Shown: positions 37,865 to 48,668 of the stretch, one piece after another | Position numbering within the stretch: position 1 is the stretch's first letter | Layout of the letters: every line of letters begins with the position of its first letter | Assembly: GCF_000017205.1 (NCBI RefSeq) | Contig: NC_009656.1 | Span: 1,616,001 to 1,680,000 of the forward strand | Reading direction: 5' to 3' | DNA from: Pseudomonas paraeruginosa PA7 | GTDB lineage: Bacteria; Pseudomonadota; Gammaproteobacteria; Pseudomonadales; Pseudomonadaceae | DNA length: 64,000 nucleotides | Position numbers and translations under genes: made by a program | Notes under the pieces: model-generated | Database searches by the model: none | Told to the model about the DNA's origin: nothing | Seen by the model: only the letters and a program-made list of their open reading frames with translations

Positions 37865-38539
37865 TCAGTCGTCGTCATCCATCCAGCCGCCCATTTCCTT
37901 CCAGCGGTTGACGATGCCGCAGAACAGCTCGGCGGTCTTCTCGGTGTCGTAGCGCGCCGAGTGCGCCTCGCGGTTGTCGAACTCCATGCCGGCGGCCTGG
38001 CAGGCCTTGGCCAGGACCGTCTGGCCGTAGGCGAGGCCGGCCAGGGTGGCGGTGTCGAAGCTGGAGAACGGGTGGAACGGGTTGCGCTTGATCCCGGTAC
38101 GGGCCACGGCGGCGTTGAGGAAGCCGAGGTCGAAGCTGCTGTTGTGGCCGACCAGGATCGCCCGCTTGCAGCCATTGGCCTTCAGTGCCTTGCGGATGCC
38201 GCGGAAGATTTCGGTCAGCGCCTGTTCTTCCTGCACCGCCATGCGCAGCGGGTGGTCGAGCTTGATGCCGGTGAACTCCAGGGCCGCCGGCTCGATGTTG
38301 GCGCCTTCGAAGGGCTCGATGCGGAAGAAGTAGGTGTGCTCCGGGAACAGGAAGCCCTTCTCGTCCATGCCGACGGTGGTCGCGGCGATCTCCAGCAACG
38401 CGTCGGTGGCCGAGTTGAAGCCGCCGGTCTCGACGTCCACCACCACCGGCAGGTAGCCGCGGAAGCGGCGCGCCATCGGATGGCGCGGGCCGCTGGGGAG
38501 GGTGCCGTCGAATTCCTCGTCGAAGTTGTCTTCGCTCAT
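37865..38539 (-). CDS. rnt: RNase T
   Basis: 224 residues from the ATG at 38539. It is a DEDDh 3'-5' exonuclease that trims tRNA and other stable RNA 3' ends. The exonuclease motifs are visible: [11 protein letters not shown] (Exo I, Asp and Glu), [14 protein letters not shown] (Exo II) and [14 protein letters not shown] (Exo III, with the His). The start overlaps the pyrC stop by four bases; the open frame runs upstream inside pyrC only. The two genes form a coupled pair, as elsewhere in Pseudomonas. Confidence 0.96.
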   Translation of the reverse strand: MSEDNFDEEFDGTLPSGPRHPMARRFRGYLPVVVDVETGGFNSATDALLEIAATTVGMDEKGFLFPEHTYFFRIEPFEGANIEPAALEFTGIKLDHPLRMAVQEEQALTEIFRGIRKALKANGCKRAILVGHNSSFDLGFLNAAVARTGIKRNPFHPFSSFDTATLAGLAYGQTVLAKACQAAGMEFDNREAHSARYDTEKTAELFCGIVNRWKEMGGWMDDDD

Positions 38540-39582
38540 GCCTCGGCCTCCAGCAGTTTCCAGCGCAGTGTCTCGCCGGCGCGCAGCGGTACCACGTCGA
38601 AATCGCCGAAGGGCAGGCTGGCGGGTGCCTGCCATTGTTCACGGACCAGGGTGATCCGGTCGGTATTGCGCGGCAGGCCATAGAAGTCCGGGCCATGCAG
38701 GCTGGCGAAGCCTTCCAGCTTGTCCAGCGCGTTGCGCTGTTCGAAGGCCTCGGCGTACAGCTCGATGGCGGCGTAGGCGGTGTAGCAGCCGGCGCAGCCG
38801 CAGGCGGCTTCCTTGGCGTGGCGGGCGTGCGGCGCCGAGTCGGTGCCGAGGAAGAATTTCGGGTTGCCGCTCACCGCGGCGTCCAGCAGGGCTTCCTGGT
38901 GGGTGTTGCGCTTGAGGATCGGCAGGCAATAGAAGTGCGGGCGAATCCCGCCGACCAGCATGTGGTTGCGGTTGTACAGCAGGTGATGGGCGGTGATGGT
39001 CGCGCCGACGTTGGCTGGTGCTTCGCGGACGAACTGGGCGGCGTCGCCGGTGGTGATGTGTTCGAAGACCACCTTCAGGGTCGGGAAGCGTTCGACCACC
39101 CGGCGCAGGTGCTCGTCGATGAACTGCTTCTCGCGATCGAACACATCGACCTCGGCGCGGGTCACCTCGCCATGCACCAGCAACGGCATGCCGACCTCGG
39201 CCATGGCCTCGAGCGCCGCGAAGACGTTGTCGATGCGGGTCACGCCGGAGTCCGAGTTGGTGGTGGCGCCGGCCGGATAGAGCTTGGCGGCGTGCACGAA
39301 GCCGCTGGCCTTGGCGGTGCGGATTTCCTCGGCGCTGGTACGGTCGGTGAGATACAGCACCATCAGCGGCTCGAAGCGGCTGGCGGCGGGACGGGCGGCG
39401 AGGATGCGCTGGCGATAGGCGTCGGCTTCGGCGGCGTTGCGCACCGGCGGCACCAGGTTCGGCATGACGATGGCGCGGCCGAAGGTGCGCGCGGCATCGC
39501 CGACGGTATTGGCCAGCGCGGCACCGTCACGCAGGTGAATGTGCCAGTCGTCGGGGCGCAGGAGGGTGAGGCGGTCGGACAT
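38536..39582 (-). CDS. pyrC: PyrC, dihydroorotase
   Basis: 348 residues from the ATG at 39582. It closes carbamoyl-aspartate to dihydroorotate in pyrimidine synthesis. Zinc-binding motifs are complete: [10 protein letters not shown] at the N terminus, the carboxylated lysine in [26 protein letters not shown] and [10 protein letters not shown]. This is the type II (E. coli-like) form. The start codon sits before the conserved [20 protein letters not shown]; the upstream open frame reaches into the divergent motY promoter region. Confidence 0.97.
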   Translation of the reverse strand: MSDRLTLLRPDDWHIHLRDGAALANTVGDAARTFGRAIVMPNLVPPVRNAAEADAYRQRILAARPAASRFEPLMVLYLTDRTSAEEIRTAKASGFVHAAKLYPAGATTNSDSGVTRIDNVFAALEAMAEVGMPLLVHGEVTRAEVDVFDREKQFIDEHLRRVVERFPTLKVVFEHITTGDAAQFVREAPANVGATITAHHLLYNRNHMLVGGIRPHFYCLPILKRNTHQEALLDAAVSGNPKFFLGTDSAPHARHAKEAACGCAGCYTAYAAIELYAEAFEQRNALDKLEGFASLHGPDFYGLPRNTDRITLVREQWQAPASLPFGDFDVVPLRAGETLRWKLLEAEA

Positions 39583-39649
39583 GGGGCTTCCAGGACGGGA
39601 TTTCGTGGGGGGAAATGCTACCGGAAAAGGGGGGGCGGGGCACTCGCTA

Positions 39650-39675
39650 TCAAGTTTTGTCCGGGCCGTCCGATA
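39650..39675 (+). promoter_or_regulatory. Sigma-28 (FliA) promoter of motY
   Basis: TCAAG (39650-39654), a 13-base spacer, then GTCCGATA (39668-39675), one mismatch from the flagellar sigma consensus GCCGATA/GCCGATAA. It lies 40 bases before the motY start. Confidence 0.75.
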
Positions 39676-39714
39676 CATCCTTCGTATTTGGACGCTTTCC
39701 CGGAGCCCGCCGTC

Positions 39715-40680
39715 GTGCAGCCGCGCCTTCTTCTATTGCCTTTCCTGCTCAGCAGCCTGCCGGCGCTGGCGGTGACCTTCCAGACGCGCCTGGACAGCGT
39801 CGAATGGAAGGTCGAGGGCGACCAGTTCGAATGCCGCCTGTCGCAGCCGGTGGCGAACTTCGGCGTCGGCGAGTTCGTGCGTCGCGCTGGCGAGCAAGCC
39901 ACCTTCCGCCTGAAACCGGACGCCCAGTGGCTGGGACGCGGTTCGGCGACCCTGCTCGCCGCCGCTCCGCCGTGGCGGCCGGGGCAGGGCGACATCAACC
40001 TCGGCCAGGTCAGCGTCGGCAGCGGCGAGGTGCCGTTCAACAGCAGCCAGCAACAGGCCGGCCGCCTGCTGACCGGCCTGCTCGAAGGACGCAGCCCGCT
40101 GGTCCGCCATCGCACCTGGCAGGGCGACCGCCTGGAGGTGCGTCTGCTGCCGGCGCGTTTCGCCGGCGTCTACAACCAGTACCTGGCGTGCACCGCCAAG
40201 CTGCTGCCGGTGAACTTCGACCAGGTCAAGCTGGCCCAGGTCGGCTTCCCCGACGGCGGCACCGCGCTGAACGACGTGGCGCGGGCCAAGCTGGACATCA
40301 TCCTGCAACTGCTCAAGGCCGATCCGAGCATCAACCGCATCGAGCTGGACGGCCACTCCGACAACAGCGGCAACCGCCTGACCAACCGCGACCTGTCGCG
40401 CCGCCGCGCGCTGGCGGTGCAGGAGTACCTGAAGGGCAACGGCGTGCCGGAGAGCCAGATCAACGTGCGCTTCTACGGCGAACGCTATCCGCTGGTAGCC
40501 AATAACAGCGCCGCCAACCGTGCGCGCAACCGTCGGGTGACCGTGCATCTGGCGCGCGAGGCGGTGGTCGAGCCGGCGCCGGAAACGCCCAGGGCCGAGG
40601 ACAAGCCGCCGGTGCCGGCGGCAGAACCTGCCGCGCCGAAGGCTCCGGCCGCCTCGCTCCAGGGAAAACCCACGGTTTGA
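39715..40680 (+). CDS. motY: MotY, flagellar stator-associated protein
   Basis: 321 residues, GTG start at 39715 with GGAG nine bases upstream; the open frame extends further back but only antisense to pyrC. A signal peptide ([15 protein letters not shown]) precedes a MotY-type N-terminal domain, and the C-terminal half is an OmpA-like peptidoglycan-binding domain ([24 protein letters not shown]). A Pro/Ala-rich tail ends the protein. In P. aeruginosa it is needed for rotation together with the MotAB/MotCD stators. It has a FliA-type promoter though it is far from flagellar loci. Confidence 0.94.
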   Translation: MQPRLLLLPFLLSSLPALAVTFQTRLDSVEWKVEGDQFECRLSQPVANFGVGEFVRRAGEQATFRLKPDAQWLGRGSATLLAAAPPWRPGQGDINLGQVSVGSGEVPFNSSQQQAGRLLTGLLEGRSPLVRHRTWQGDRLEVRLLPARFAGVYNQYLACTAKLLPVNFDQVKLAQVGFPDGGTALNDVARAKLDIILQLLKADPSINRIELDGHSDNSGNRLTNRDLSRRRALAVQEYLKGNGVPESQINVRFYGERYPLVANNSAANRARNRRVTVHLAREAVVEPAPETPRAEDKPPVPAAEPAAPKAPAASLQGKPTV

Positions 40681-40700
40681 GTCGCGCAGACGATAGAATC

Positions 40701-40767
40701 TGTCGCTTTTGCGTCTAAAGCTGTCGCCCCTCTGTAATTTCCCCGGCGCCCTGCGTAGAATTGTCGC
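40701..40767 (+). promoter_or_regulatory. Cluster of three ARG-box half-sites before argG
   Basis: TGTCGC occurs at 40701-40706, 40722-40727 and 40762-40767. The second reads TGTCGC-N8-AA, a full match to the P. aeruginosa ArgR half-site. The first two are 21 bases apart, the tandem two-turn spacing of known ArgR operators. Confidence 0.6.
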
Positions 40768-40797
40768 TTTTCGTGACGACCCCCGTGGAGTGATGGC

Positions 40798-42015
<1,218 letters not shown>

Positions 42016-42045
42016 CCGACGCGCGTCGCCTGCGACCGAACGAAG

Positions 42046-42072
42046 AACCCCGGCCACGAGCCGGGGTTTTTT
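42046..42072 (+). terminator. Rho-independent terminator of argG
   Basis: AACCCCGG (42046-42053), loop of 7, CCGGGGTT (42061-42068), then TTTT. Confidence 0.92.
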
Positions 42073-42141
42073 CATTCCGGACTGCTGAAAGCGATAGCCG
42101 GGGTCTTCGCCTGGGTGGCGACGGCGAGGCCCGGGGAGTGG

Positions 42142-42528
42142 TCAGGAAGACTTCTGGATCAGCTCGATCTTGTAGCCGTCCGGGTCGGTGACGAAGGCGA
42201 TGACCGTGGTGCCGTGCTTCATCGGCCCGGCTTCGCGGGTGACTTGGCCGCCGTTGTTGCGGATGTCGTCACAGGCCTGGTAGGCATCGTCGACCTCGAT
42301 GGCGATATGGCCGTAGCCGCTGCCGATCTCGTAAGCATCGACGCCCCAGTTGTGGGTGAGTTCGAGCACCGCCGAATCCGCCTCGCTGCCGTAGCCGACG
42401 AAGGCGAGGGTGAACTGGCCGTCGGGGTAGTCGTTTTTCCTGAGCAGGGTCATGCCGAGCACCCGGGTGTAGAAGTCGATCGAGCGATCGATGTTTCCGA
42501 CCCGGATCATGGTATGGAGAATGCGCAT
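42142..42528 (-). CDS. gloA1: GloA1, lactoylglutathione lyase (glyoxalase I)
   Basis: 128 residues from the ATG at 42528, which has GAGG eight bases upstream; starts two or nine codons earlier are possible but worse placed. It converts the methylglyoxal-glutathione adduct to S-lactoylglutathione. Metal ligands are all there: His5 ([10 protein letters not shown]), Glu in [10 protein letters not shown], His in GYGHIAIEV and Glu in GYKIELIQ. The short E. coli-like form suggests the Ni-dependent class. It diverges from the mexP promoter. Confidence 0.94.
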   Translation of the reverse strand: MRILHTMIRVGNIDRSIDFYTRVLGMTLLRKNDYPDGQFTLAFVGYGSEADSAVLELTHNWGVDAYEIGSGYGHIAIEVDDAYQACDDIRNNGGQVTREAGPMKHGTTVIAFVTDPDGYKIELIQKSS

Positions 42529-42831
42529 GTTCATTGCCTCGAGCTTCACGGTCAAAGGCTGATTTTACCATGTGGCCGCCAGCCGCAGCCGTCCTCGGGC
42601 CGCCTGGCAACCGGACTTCCCAGGCTGGGATGCGATCCTTCCCCCTGCTCACGCGCCCACCTGGCGCCCCCTCTGCACGCCTCTCCTTCCACTCCGCAGC
42701 TTGCGGAACGGCCGCGCCGCGGTGTCGAGAAAAGAGGGCTTGACCTTGCCAAGGTGTCAAGGTCGATAACCGGCCACGGAAGCTGTTTCGTCCAGCCAGG
42801 CCATGTTGATCCAGACCAGGAAGGCACAACA
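42529..42831. other. Divergent intergenic region gloA1 / mexP
   Basis: 303 bases. The gloA1 leader lies at the left and the CueR-type mexP promoter at 42740-42770. I see no gene between. Confidence 0.7.
42740..42770 (+). promoter_or_regulatory. CueR-type promoter of mexPQ-opmE
   Basis: TTGACC -35 (42740-42745), a 19-base spacer and GATAAC -10 (42765-42770). The long spacer holds the dyad ACCTTG...CAAGGT (42743-42763), the operator form of Cu-sensing MerR-family CueR. This operon is an established CueR target. Confidence 0.9.
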
Positions 42832-43989
42832 ATGAATGTCAGACACATACCCCTGATCGGCGCGACGCTCGGCGTCGCGCTCGCTCTCGCCGGCTGCGGG
42901 GAGTCGGCACCCGGCGCTTCGTCGAGCGCCCCGCCGAGCGTTCCCGTCGCCGAGGTGGTGGTTCGGCCGGTGACACCCTACGTCGAGTTCACCGGCTCGC
43001 TGACCGCTGTCGAGCAGGTGGAACTGCGGCCGCGCGTCTCCGGCTACATCCAGGACGTCAGCGTGCCGGAAGGCCGCCTGGTAGAGAAGGGCCAGCAACT
43101 GTTCTTCATCGACCCGCGCGTGTTCAAGGCCGCGCAGGACGCCGCCAGGGCGCGCCTGCGCGAGGCCGAGGCCGCGGCGTTGCTGGCGCGCACCGAGCAC
43201 GAGCGGGCCGAGCTGCTGTTCGCGAGGAAGGTCGTCGCCCGTGAACGCCTCGACAATGCCATCGCCACGCGCAACGCCAGCAAGGCGCAGGTCGATGCGG
43301 CCCGGGCCGCGCTCGACGCGGCGCAGCTGGACCTCGGCTTCACCCGGGTCACCGCGCCGATCAGCGGGCGCGTCGGGCATATCCAGGTCACCGAGGGCAA
43401 CTACGTCACCAATGGCGTGACCGCGCTGACCACCATCGTCTCGGTCGACCCGCTCTACGTGTACTTCGACGTCGACGAGCGCACCTACCTGCAGGCGCTG
43501 GCTCCTACCCGCGGCAAGGACGGCGGCGAGGCGCCGAAGGTCGACGTGGCGCTGCTGACCGATAGCGGCTATGCGCGACGCAGCCGCCTCGACTTTCTCT
43601 CCAACATCGCCGATCGCGGCACCGGCACGGTCAGGGTGCGCGCCGTGGTGGACAACCAGGACGGGCAACTGACTCCGGGGCTGTTCGCCAAGGTCAGGCT
43701 GGAGACCGGAAAGCCCCGCGAACAGGTGCTGGTCGCCGACCATTCGATCGGCACCGACCAGGGCCGGCGCTACGTGCTGGTGGTCGGCGAGGGCGACCGC
43801 ACCCAGTACCGCCCCGTCGAACTGGGGCCGCTGGTCGACGGCCTGCGTGTCGTGCGCCAGGGCCTGCAGCCGGGCGAGCGGATCGTCGTCAAGGGCCTGG
43901 TGCGCCCGGACATGCAGATCACCCCGCGCCTGGCGGAAATCGATGGCACGCCGGTGGAGTTGGCGCCGACCGTGGGGGCTGCGCAATGA
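42832..43989 (+). CDS. mexP: MexP, RND efflux periplasmic adaptor lipoprotein
   Basis: 385 residues. The lipobox LALAGC near residue 20 makes it an inner-membrane-anchored lipoprotein. Membrane-fusion domains follow: the lipoyl/barrel part with GYIQDVSVPEGRLVEKGQ, a coiled-coil hairpin (about residues 95-165, Ala/Arg/Glu-rich), then LDLGFTRVTAPISGRVG. It links MexQ to OpmE. The start was chosen at the ATG behind the CueR promoter, AGGAAGG upstream; the open frame before it crosses the promoter. Its end overlaps mexQ (ATGA). Confidence 0.96.
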   Translation: MNVRHIPLIGATLGVALALAGCGESAPGASSSAPPSVPVAEVVVRPVTPYVEFTGSLTAVEQVELRPRVSGYIQDVSVPEGRLVEKGQQLFFIDPRVFKAAQDAARARLREAEAAALLARTEHERAELLFARKVVARERLDNAIATRNASKAQVDAARAALDAAQLDLGFTRVTAPISGRVGHIQVTEGNYVTNGVTALTTIVSVDPLYVYFDVDERTYLQALAPTRGKDGGEAPKVDVALLTDSGYARRSRLDFLSNIADRGTGTVRVRAVVDNQDGQLTPGLFAKVRLETGKPREQVLVADHSIGTDQGRRYVLVVGEGDRTQYRPVELGPLVDGLRVVRQGLQPGERIVVKGLVRPDMQITPRLAEIDGTPVELAPTVGAAQ

Positions 43990-46900
43990 ACTTCCCACGC
44001 TTCTTCATCGATCGGCCGATCTTCGCCATCGTGCTCTCGGTATTGATGATGATCGGCGGCATCGTCTCGTTCTTCCAACTGCCGCTGAGCGAGTACCCGG
44101 CGGTGACGCCGCCCACCGTGCAGGTGACCACCGCCTACCCGGGGGCCAACCCCGAGGTCATCGCGGAAACCGTGGCGACCCCGCTGGAGCAGGCGATCAC
44201 CGGCGTCGAGGGGATGCTCTACATGTCCTCGCAGTCGGCGACCGATGGGCGGCTGATCCTGACCATCACCTTCGACCAGCACGTGGATCCCGACATGGCC
44301 CAGATCCAGGTGCAGAACCGCGTCTCGCGGGTGCTCTCGCGCCTGCCCGAGGAGGTGCAGCGGCAGGGGGTGGTGACCCAGAAGACGTCGCCGGACATCC
44401 TGATGGTGGTGCACCTGCTGTCGCCGGAAAAGCGCTACGACCCGCTGTACATCTCCAACTATGCCTACCTCCAGGTGCGCGACGAACTGCTGCGCCTGCC
44501 GGGCATCAGCGATGTGGTGGTGTGGGGCGCCGGCGAGTACAGCATGCGCCTGTGGCTCGACCCCGACCTGATCGCCGCCCGCGGGTTGACCGCGGGCGAG
44601 GTGATCGCCGCGGTGCGCGAGCAGAACGTCCAGGTGGCGGCCGGCTCGGTCGGCCAGGCGCCGGACTCCACCGCGGCCTTCCAGGTGACGGTCAACACCC
44701 TCGGGCGTTTGACCGACGAGGAGCAGTTCGGCGACATCATCGTCCGCACCGGCGCCGACGGCCAGGTCACGCGCCTGCGCGAAGTCGCGCGGATCGAGAT
44801 GGGGGGCGACGCCTACGCGCTGCGCAGCCTGCTCGATGGCGAGCCGGCGGTCGCCTTGCAGATCATCCAGAGCCCGGGGGCCAACGCGCTGGACGTGGCC
44901 GAAGCGGTGCGCGGCACCGTGGCGCGGCTCGAAGGCAACTTCCCGGCCGGGATCAGCGCGCGGATCGCCTACGACCCGACGGTATTCGTCCGGGCCTCCC
45001 TGCAGACGGTGGCCACCACCCTGCTGGAGGCGATCCTGCTGGTGGTGATCGTGGTGGTGGTGTTCCTGCGCAGCTGGCGGGCCTCGCTGATTCCCCTGCT
45101 GGCGGTGCCGGTGTCGCTGGTCGGTACCTTCGCCGTCATGCACCTGATGGGCTTCTCGCTGAATACCCTGTCGCTGTTCGGGCTGGTGCTGTCGATCGGT
45201 ATCGTCGTCGACGACGCGATCGTCGTGGTGGAGAACGTCGAGCGCCATATCGAGAACGGCGAGCCGCCGCTGCAGGCTGCGCGGCGCGCGATGGAAGAGG
45301 TGACCGGGCCGATCGTGGCGATCACCTCGGTGCTGGCGGCGGTGTTCATCCCCACCGCCTTCCTCAGTGGTCTGCAGGGCGAGTTCTACCGGCAGTTCGC
45401 CCTGACCATCGCCATCTCGACCATTCTCTCGGCGATCAACTCGCTGACCCTCAGCCCGGCGCTGGCCGGCCTGCTGCTGCGTCCGCGCCAGGGTGGGCAT
45501 GCGGCGTCGCGCCCGGGCCGGCTCGGGGGCTGGCTCCAGGCCCTCGGCCGACCGTTGCGCAACGCGCCCGACGCCTATGGCAATGCGGTGCGCCGGGTGG
45601 TGCGGGTCAGCGGCCTGGCGCTGCTGGTCTACGGCGGCCTGCTCGGCCTGACCTGGTTCGGTTTCCAGGCGGTGCCGCCGGGCTTCGTGCCGATGCAGGA
45701 CAAGTACTACCTGGTCGGCATCGCCCAATTGCCGAACGGAGCGGCGCTGGACCGCACCGATGCGGTGGTCAGGCAGATGTCGCGGATCGGCCTGGACGAG
45801 CCGGGGGTCGAGAGCGTGGTGGCCTTCCCGGGCCTGTCGGTCAATGGCTTCGTCAACGTGCCGAACGCCGCGGTGATGTTCTTCATGCTCGACCCGTTCG
45901 AGGCGCGCACCTCCGACGAACTCAGCGCGGTGGCCATCGCCGGGCGCCTGCAGGCGAAGTTCGCCAGCATTCCCGACGGTTTCCTCGGCGTGTTCCCGCC
46001 GCCTCCGGTCCCGGGCCTGGGGACCATCGGCGGCTTCAAGATGCAGGTCGAGGATCGCGCTGGCGCCGGCCTGGAAGCCCTGGCCAGGCACACGCAGGTG
46101 CTCATGATGAAGGCCACCGAGTCCGGACAGCTCGGTGGCCTGATGAGCAGCTTCGACATCAACGCCCCGCAGCTCGAGGTGGCGATCGACCGCACCAAGG
46201 TGAAGAGCCAGGGTGTGCAGCTGGCCGACGTGTTCGAGGCGCTGCAGGTCTACCTCGGCTCGCTGTACATCAACGACTTCAACCGCTTCGGCCGCACCTA
46301 CAAGGTCACCGCCCAGGCCGATGCGCCGCACCGCATGCAGGCCGAGGCGATCGGCCGGCTACAGGTGCGCAACGCGGCCGGGGCGATGCTGCCGCTTTCC
46401 TCGTTCGTTACCGTCACGCCGGGCTCCGGCCCGGACCGGGTGATCCACTACAACGGTTATCCGTCGGCAGACATCAGTGGCGGCGCGCTCCCGGGCGTCA
46501 GTTCCGGACAGGCGGTGGCGCTGATGGAGCGCCTGGCCGGCGAGGTGTTGCCGGAGGGCATGACCTTCGAATGGACCGACCTGACCTACCAGCAGAAGCT
46601 GGCGGGCAATAGCGCGCTGTTCATCTTCCCGCTCTGTGTACTGCTGGCCTATCTGATCCTCGCCGCGCAGTACAACAGCTGGCTGTTGCCCCTGGCGGTG
46701 CTGCTGATCGTGCCGATGTGCCTGCTCAGCGCGATCGCCGGGGTCTGGCTGGTGGGCGGCGACAACAACGTGTTCGTCCAGATCGGGCTGGTGGTGCTGG
46801 TCGGCCTGGCGGCCAAGAACGCCATCCTCATCGTCGAGTTCGCCCGCGCGCTGGAAGCCCGGGGCGCCGCCACGCTGGAGGCGGTGGTCGAGGCGTGTCG

Positions 46901-47153
46901 CCTGCGCCTGCGGCCGATCCTGATGACCTCGCTGGCCTTCATCGCCGGCGTGGTGCCGCTGGTGATGGCCAGCGGCGCCGGGGCGGAGATGCGCCAGGCG
47001 ATGGGGGTGGCGGTGTTCGCCGGAATGCTCGGGGTGACGCTGTTCGGCCTGTTCCTGACCCCGGTGTTCTACGTCCTGGTCCGTGCGCTGGCGCTACGCC
47101 TGGAGCGGCGTCGCGGCTCCGGCCAGGCTCATCTGCAGGAGAGCGCGTCATGA
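43986..47153 (+). CDS. mexQ: MexQ, RND efflux pump inner-membrane transporter
   Basis: 1055 residues, the usual size of a HAE1 RND pump. The N-terminal helix (MNFPRFFIDRPIFAIVLSVL), the helix 4 motif with two Asp (SIGIVVDDAIVVVENVE) for proton relay, and the helix 10 lysine region (VLVGLAAKNAILIVEFA) are intact. Two large periplasmic loops lie between helices 1-2 and 7-8. It exports organic substrates such as macrolides and fluoroquinolones when expressed, rather than copper ions. Since fluopsin genes share its CueR control, export of that compound is a possible role (inference). ATGA overlaps join it to mexP and opmE. Confidence 0.96.
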   Translation: MNFPRFFIDRPIFAIVLSVLMMIGGIVSFFQLPLSEYPAVTPPTVQVTTAYPGANPEVIAETVATPLEQAITGVEGMLYMSSQSATDGRLILTITFDQHVDPDMAQIQVQNRVSRVLSRLPEEVQRQGVVTQKTSPDILMVVHLLSPEKRYDPLYISNYAYLQVRDELLRLPGISDVVVWGAGEYSMRLWLDPDLIAARGLTAGEVIAAVREQNVQVAAGSVGQAPDSTAAFQVTVNTLGRLTDEEQFGDIIVRTGADGQVTRLREVARIEMGGDAYALRSLLDGEPAVALQIIQSPGANALDVAEAVRGTVARLEGNFPAGISARIAYDPTVFVRASLQTVATTLLEAILLVVIVVVVFLRSWRASLIPLLAVPVSLVGTFAVMHLMGFSLNTLSLFGLVLSIGIVVDDAIVVVENVERHIENGEPPLQAARRAMEEVTGPIVAITSVLAAVFIPTAFLSGLQGEFYRQFALTIAISTILSAINSLTLSPALAGLLLRPRQGGHAASRPGRLGGWLQALGRPLRNAPDAYGNAVRRVVRVSGLALLVYGGLLGLTWFGFQAVPPGFVPMQDKYYLVGIAQLPNGAALDRTDAVVRQMSRIGLDEPGVESVVAFPGLSVNGFVNVPNAAVMFFMLDPFEARTSDELSAVAIAGRLQAKFASIPDGFLGVFPPPPVPGLGTIGGFKMQVEDRAGAGLEALARHTQVLMMKATESGQLGGLMSSFDINAPQLEVAIDRTKVKSQGVQLADVFEALQVYLGSLYINDFNRFGRTYKVTAQADAPHRMQAEAIGRLQVRNAAGAMLPLSSFVTVTPGSGPDRVIHYNGYPSADISGGALPGVSSGQAVALMERLAGEVLPEGMTFEWTDLTYQQKLAGNSALFIFPLCVLLAYLILAAQYNSWLLPLAVLLIVPMCLLSAIAGVWLVGGDNNVFVQIGLVVLVGLAAKNAILIVEFARALEARGAATLEAVVEACRLRLRPILMTSLAFIAGVVPLVMASGAGAEMRQAMGVAVFAGMLGVTLFGLFLTPVFYVLVRALALRLERRRGSGQAHLQESAS

Positions 47154-48637
47154 GCCGGCACTTCCGTCATCCATTGGCGTCCCTGGGCGCTTTTCTCCTG
47201 CTGGCCGGGTGCGCCGCGGTGGGGCCCGACTATTCGCCGCCCGCCAGGGCCGTTCCGGCCAGCTTCGGCGCCAGCGTCGCCGGCCTCGACGGCGCTGGCG
47301 TGGAGGTCGCCTGGTGGCGCGGGCTCGATGAGCCGGCGCTGGTAGAGCTGATCCAGCGCGCGCTGGCGGCGAACCACGACATCGCCCTGGCCGCCGCGCG
47401 CCTGGACGAGGCGAAGGCGTTGCTGCGCGAGAGCCGCCAGGAGTTCCTGCCGCGCGGCGGACCGGCGTTCGACTACCAGAACCGGCGCCGTGGCGAGGTG
47501 GAGACGCCGAGCGGAGAGCCGCGCGACATCGAGACCTATCGTGGCGCGCTGGATGCCGCCTGGGAGATCGACCTGTTCGGCCGCGTGCGGCGTTCGGTGG
47601 AGGCCGCCGAGGCCCAGGCGGGATCCCGCCAGGCGTTGCTGCGCAACGTGCAGGCGAGTGTCGCCGCCGCCGTGGCCGCGACCTGGTTCGAATTGCGTGG
47701 GCTCGAGGCGGAGCTGGCGGTGGTCGAGGACATCCGCCACAACCAGCGCGACAGCCTGGAGATGGTCGAGCGCCTGGTCGGCGCCGGCGCCGCCCACGAG
47801 TTCGACCGGCTGCGCGCCGAGGCGCTGCTGCGCAATGTCGAGGCGGCGTTGCCCGACCTCGAACGGCGCCGTGCCGCCAGCCGCAATGCGCTGGCCATTC
47901 TGCTCGCCGAGACGCCACAGACCTTCGTCCCGCCACCTGCCGGCGCCTCTCGCGAGACGCTGGCACTGCGCAGCATCGGCGTGGGCGATCCGGCGGGACT
48001 GCTGGCCCGCCGCGCCGACATCGCCGCGGCCGAGCGCGACCTGGCGGCCGCGACCGCGCGCATCGGCGTCGAGACCGCCGGGTTGTACCCGCAGGTCCAG
48101 GTGCAGGGTTCGATCGGGCTGGTGGCCGGCGATCTCGACGCCCTGGACGAGAGCGGCGCGACCTTCAGCCTGCTCAACCCGGTGATCCGCTGGGCGCTGC
48201 TCGACCGTGGCCGCGTGCGCGCGCGGATCGCCGCCAGCGAAGCGCGCGCCAGGGAGGCGCTGATCCGTTACGACCAGACGGTGCTGCGCGCCCTGCAGGA
48301 AACCGACGACGCCTTCAAGGGCTATGGCGCGGCCGGCGATACGCTGCGCCTGCGCCTGCTCGAGTCGGCAGCCAATCGCGAGGCGGCGCGGCTGGCCCGG
48401 GAGCGCTTCGTCCAGGGCGACGGCGAGTACCTGGACGTGCTCGAGGCGGAGCGCTCCGACTATCTCAGCCGGCGTGCGCTGAGCATCGCGCGGACCCGCC
48501 AGCGCCTCGCCATCGTCGACATCTACAAGGCGCTGGGCGGCGGCTGGGAAGTCTGCGCGGACCCGCAGCAGCCCTGCCGCGTGGCCGCCGACGGCGTCTC
48601 CCCGGAGCGGGAGGGCGCGCAGGCGTCCCGCTCCTGA
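47150..48637 (+). CDS. opmE: OpmE, outer-membrane efflux channel lipoprotein
   Basis: 495 residues from the ATG overlapping the mexQ stop. The lipobox LLLAGC near residue 20 marks a TolC/OprM-type outer-membrane lipoprotein. The two outer-membrane-efflux repeats are visible, including AAWEIDLFGRVRRSVEAAEAQ and LLNPVIRWALLDRGRVRARI. It forms the exit duct of the MexPQ-OpmE pump. A terminator follows directly. Confidence 0.96.
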   Translation: MSRHFRHPLASLGAFLLLAGCAAVGPDYSPPARAVPASFGASVAGLDGAGVEVAWWRGLDEPALVELIQRALAANHDIALAAARLDEAKALLRESRQEFLPRGGPAFDYQNRRRGEVETPSGEPRDIETYRGALDAAWEIDLFGRVRRSVEAAEAQAGSRQALLRNVQASVAAAVAATWFELRGLEAELAVVEDIRHNQRDSLEMVERLVGAGAAHEFDRLRAEALLRNVEAALPDLERRRAASRNALAILLAETPQTFVPPPAGASRETLALRSIGVGDPAGLLARRADIAAAERDLAAATARIGVETAGLYPQVQVQGSIGLVAGDLDALDESGATFSLLNPVIRWALLDRGRVRARIAASEARAREALIRYDQTVLRALQETDDAFKGYGAAGDTLRLRLLESAANREAARLARERFVQGDGEYLDVLEAERSDYLSRRALSIARTRQRLAIVDIYKALGGGWEVCADPQQPCRVAADGVSPEREGAQASRS

Positions 48638-48642
48638 GTCGT

Positions 48643-48668
48643 TACCGGGAGAGGCTCCTCTCCCGGTT
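48643..48668 (+). terminator. Terminator hairpin of mexPQ-opmE
   Basis: An 11-bp stem ACCGGGAGAGG / CCTCTCCCGGT with a tiny loop lies six bases past the opmE stop and is followed by TCTTC. The T run is weak. Confidence 0.7.
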
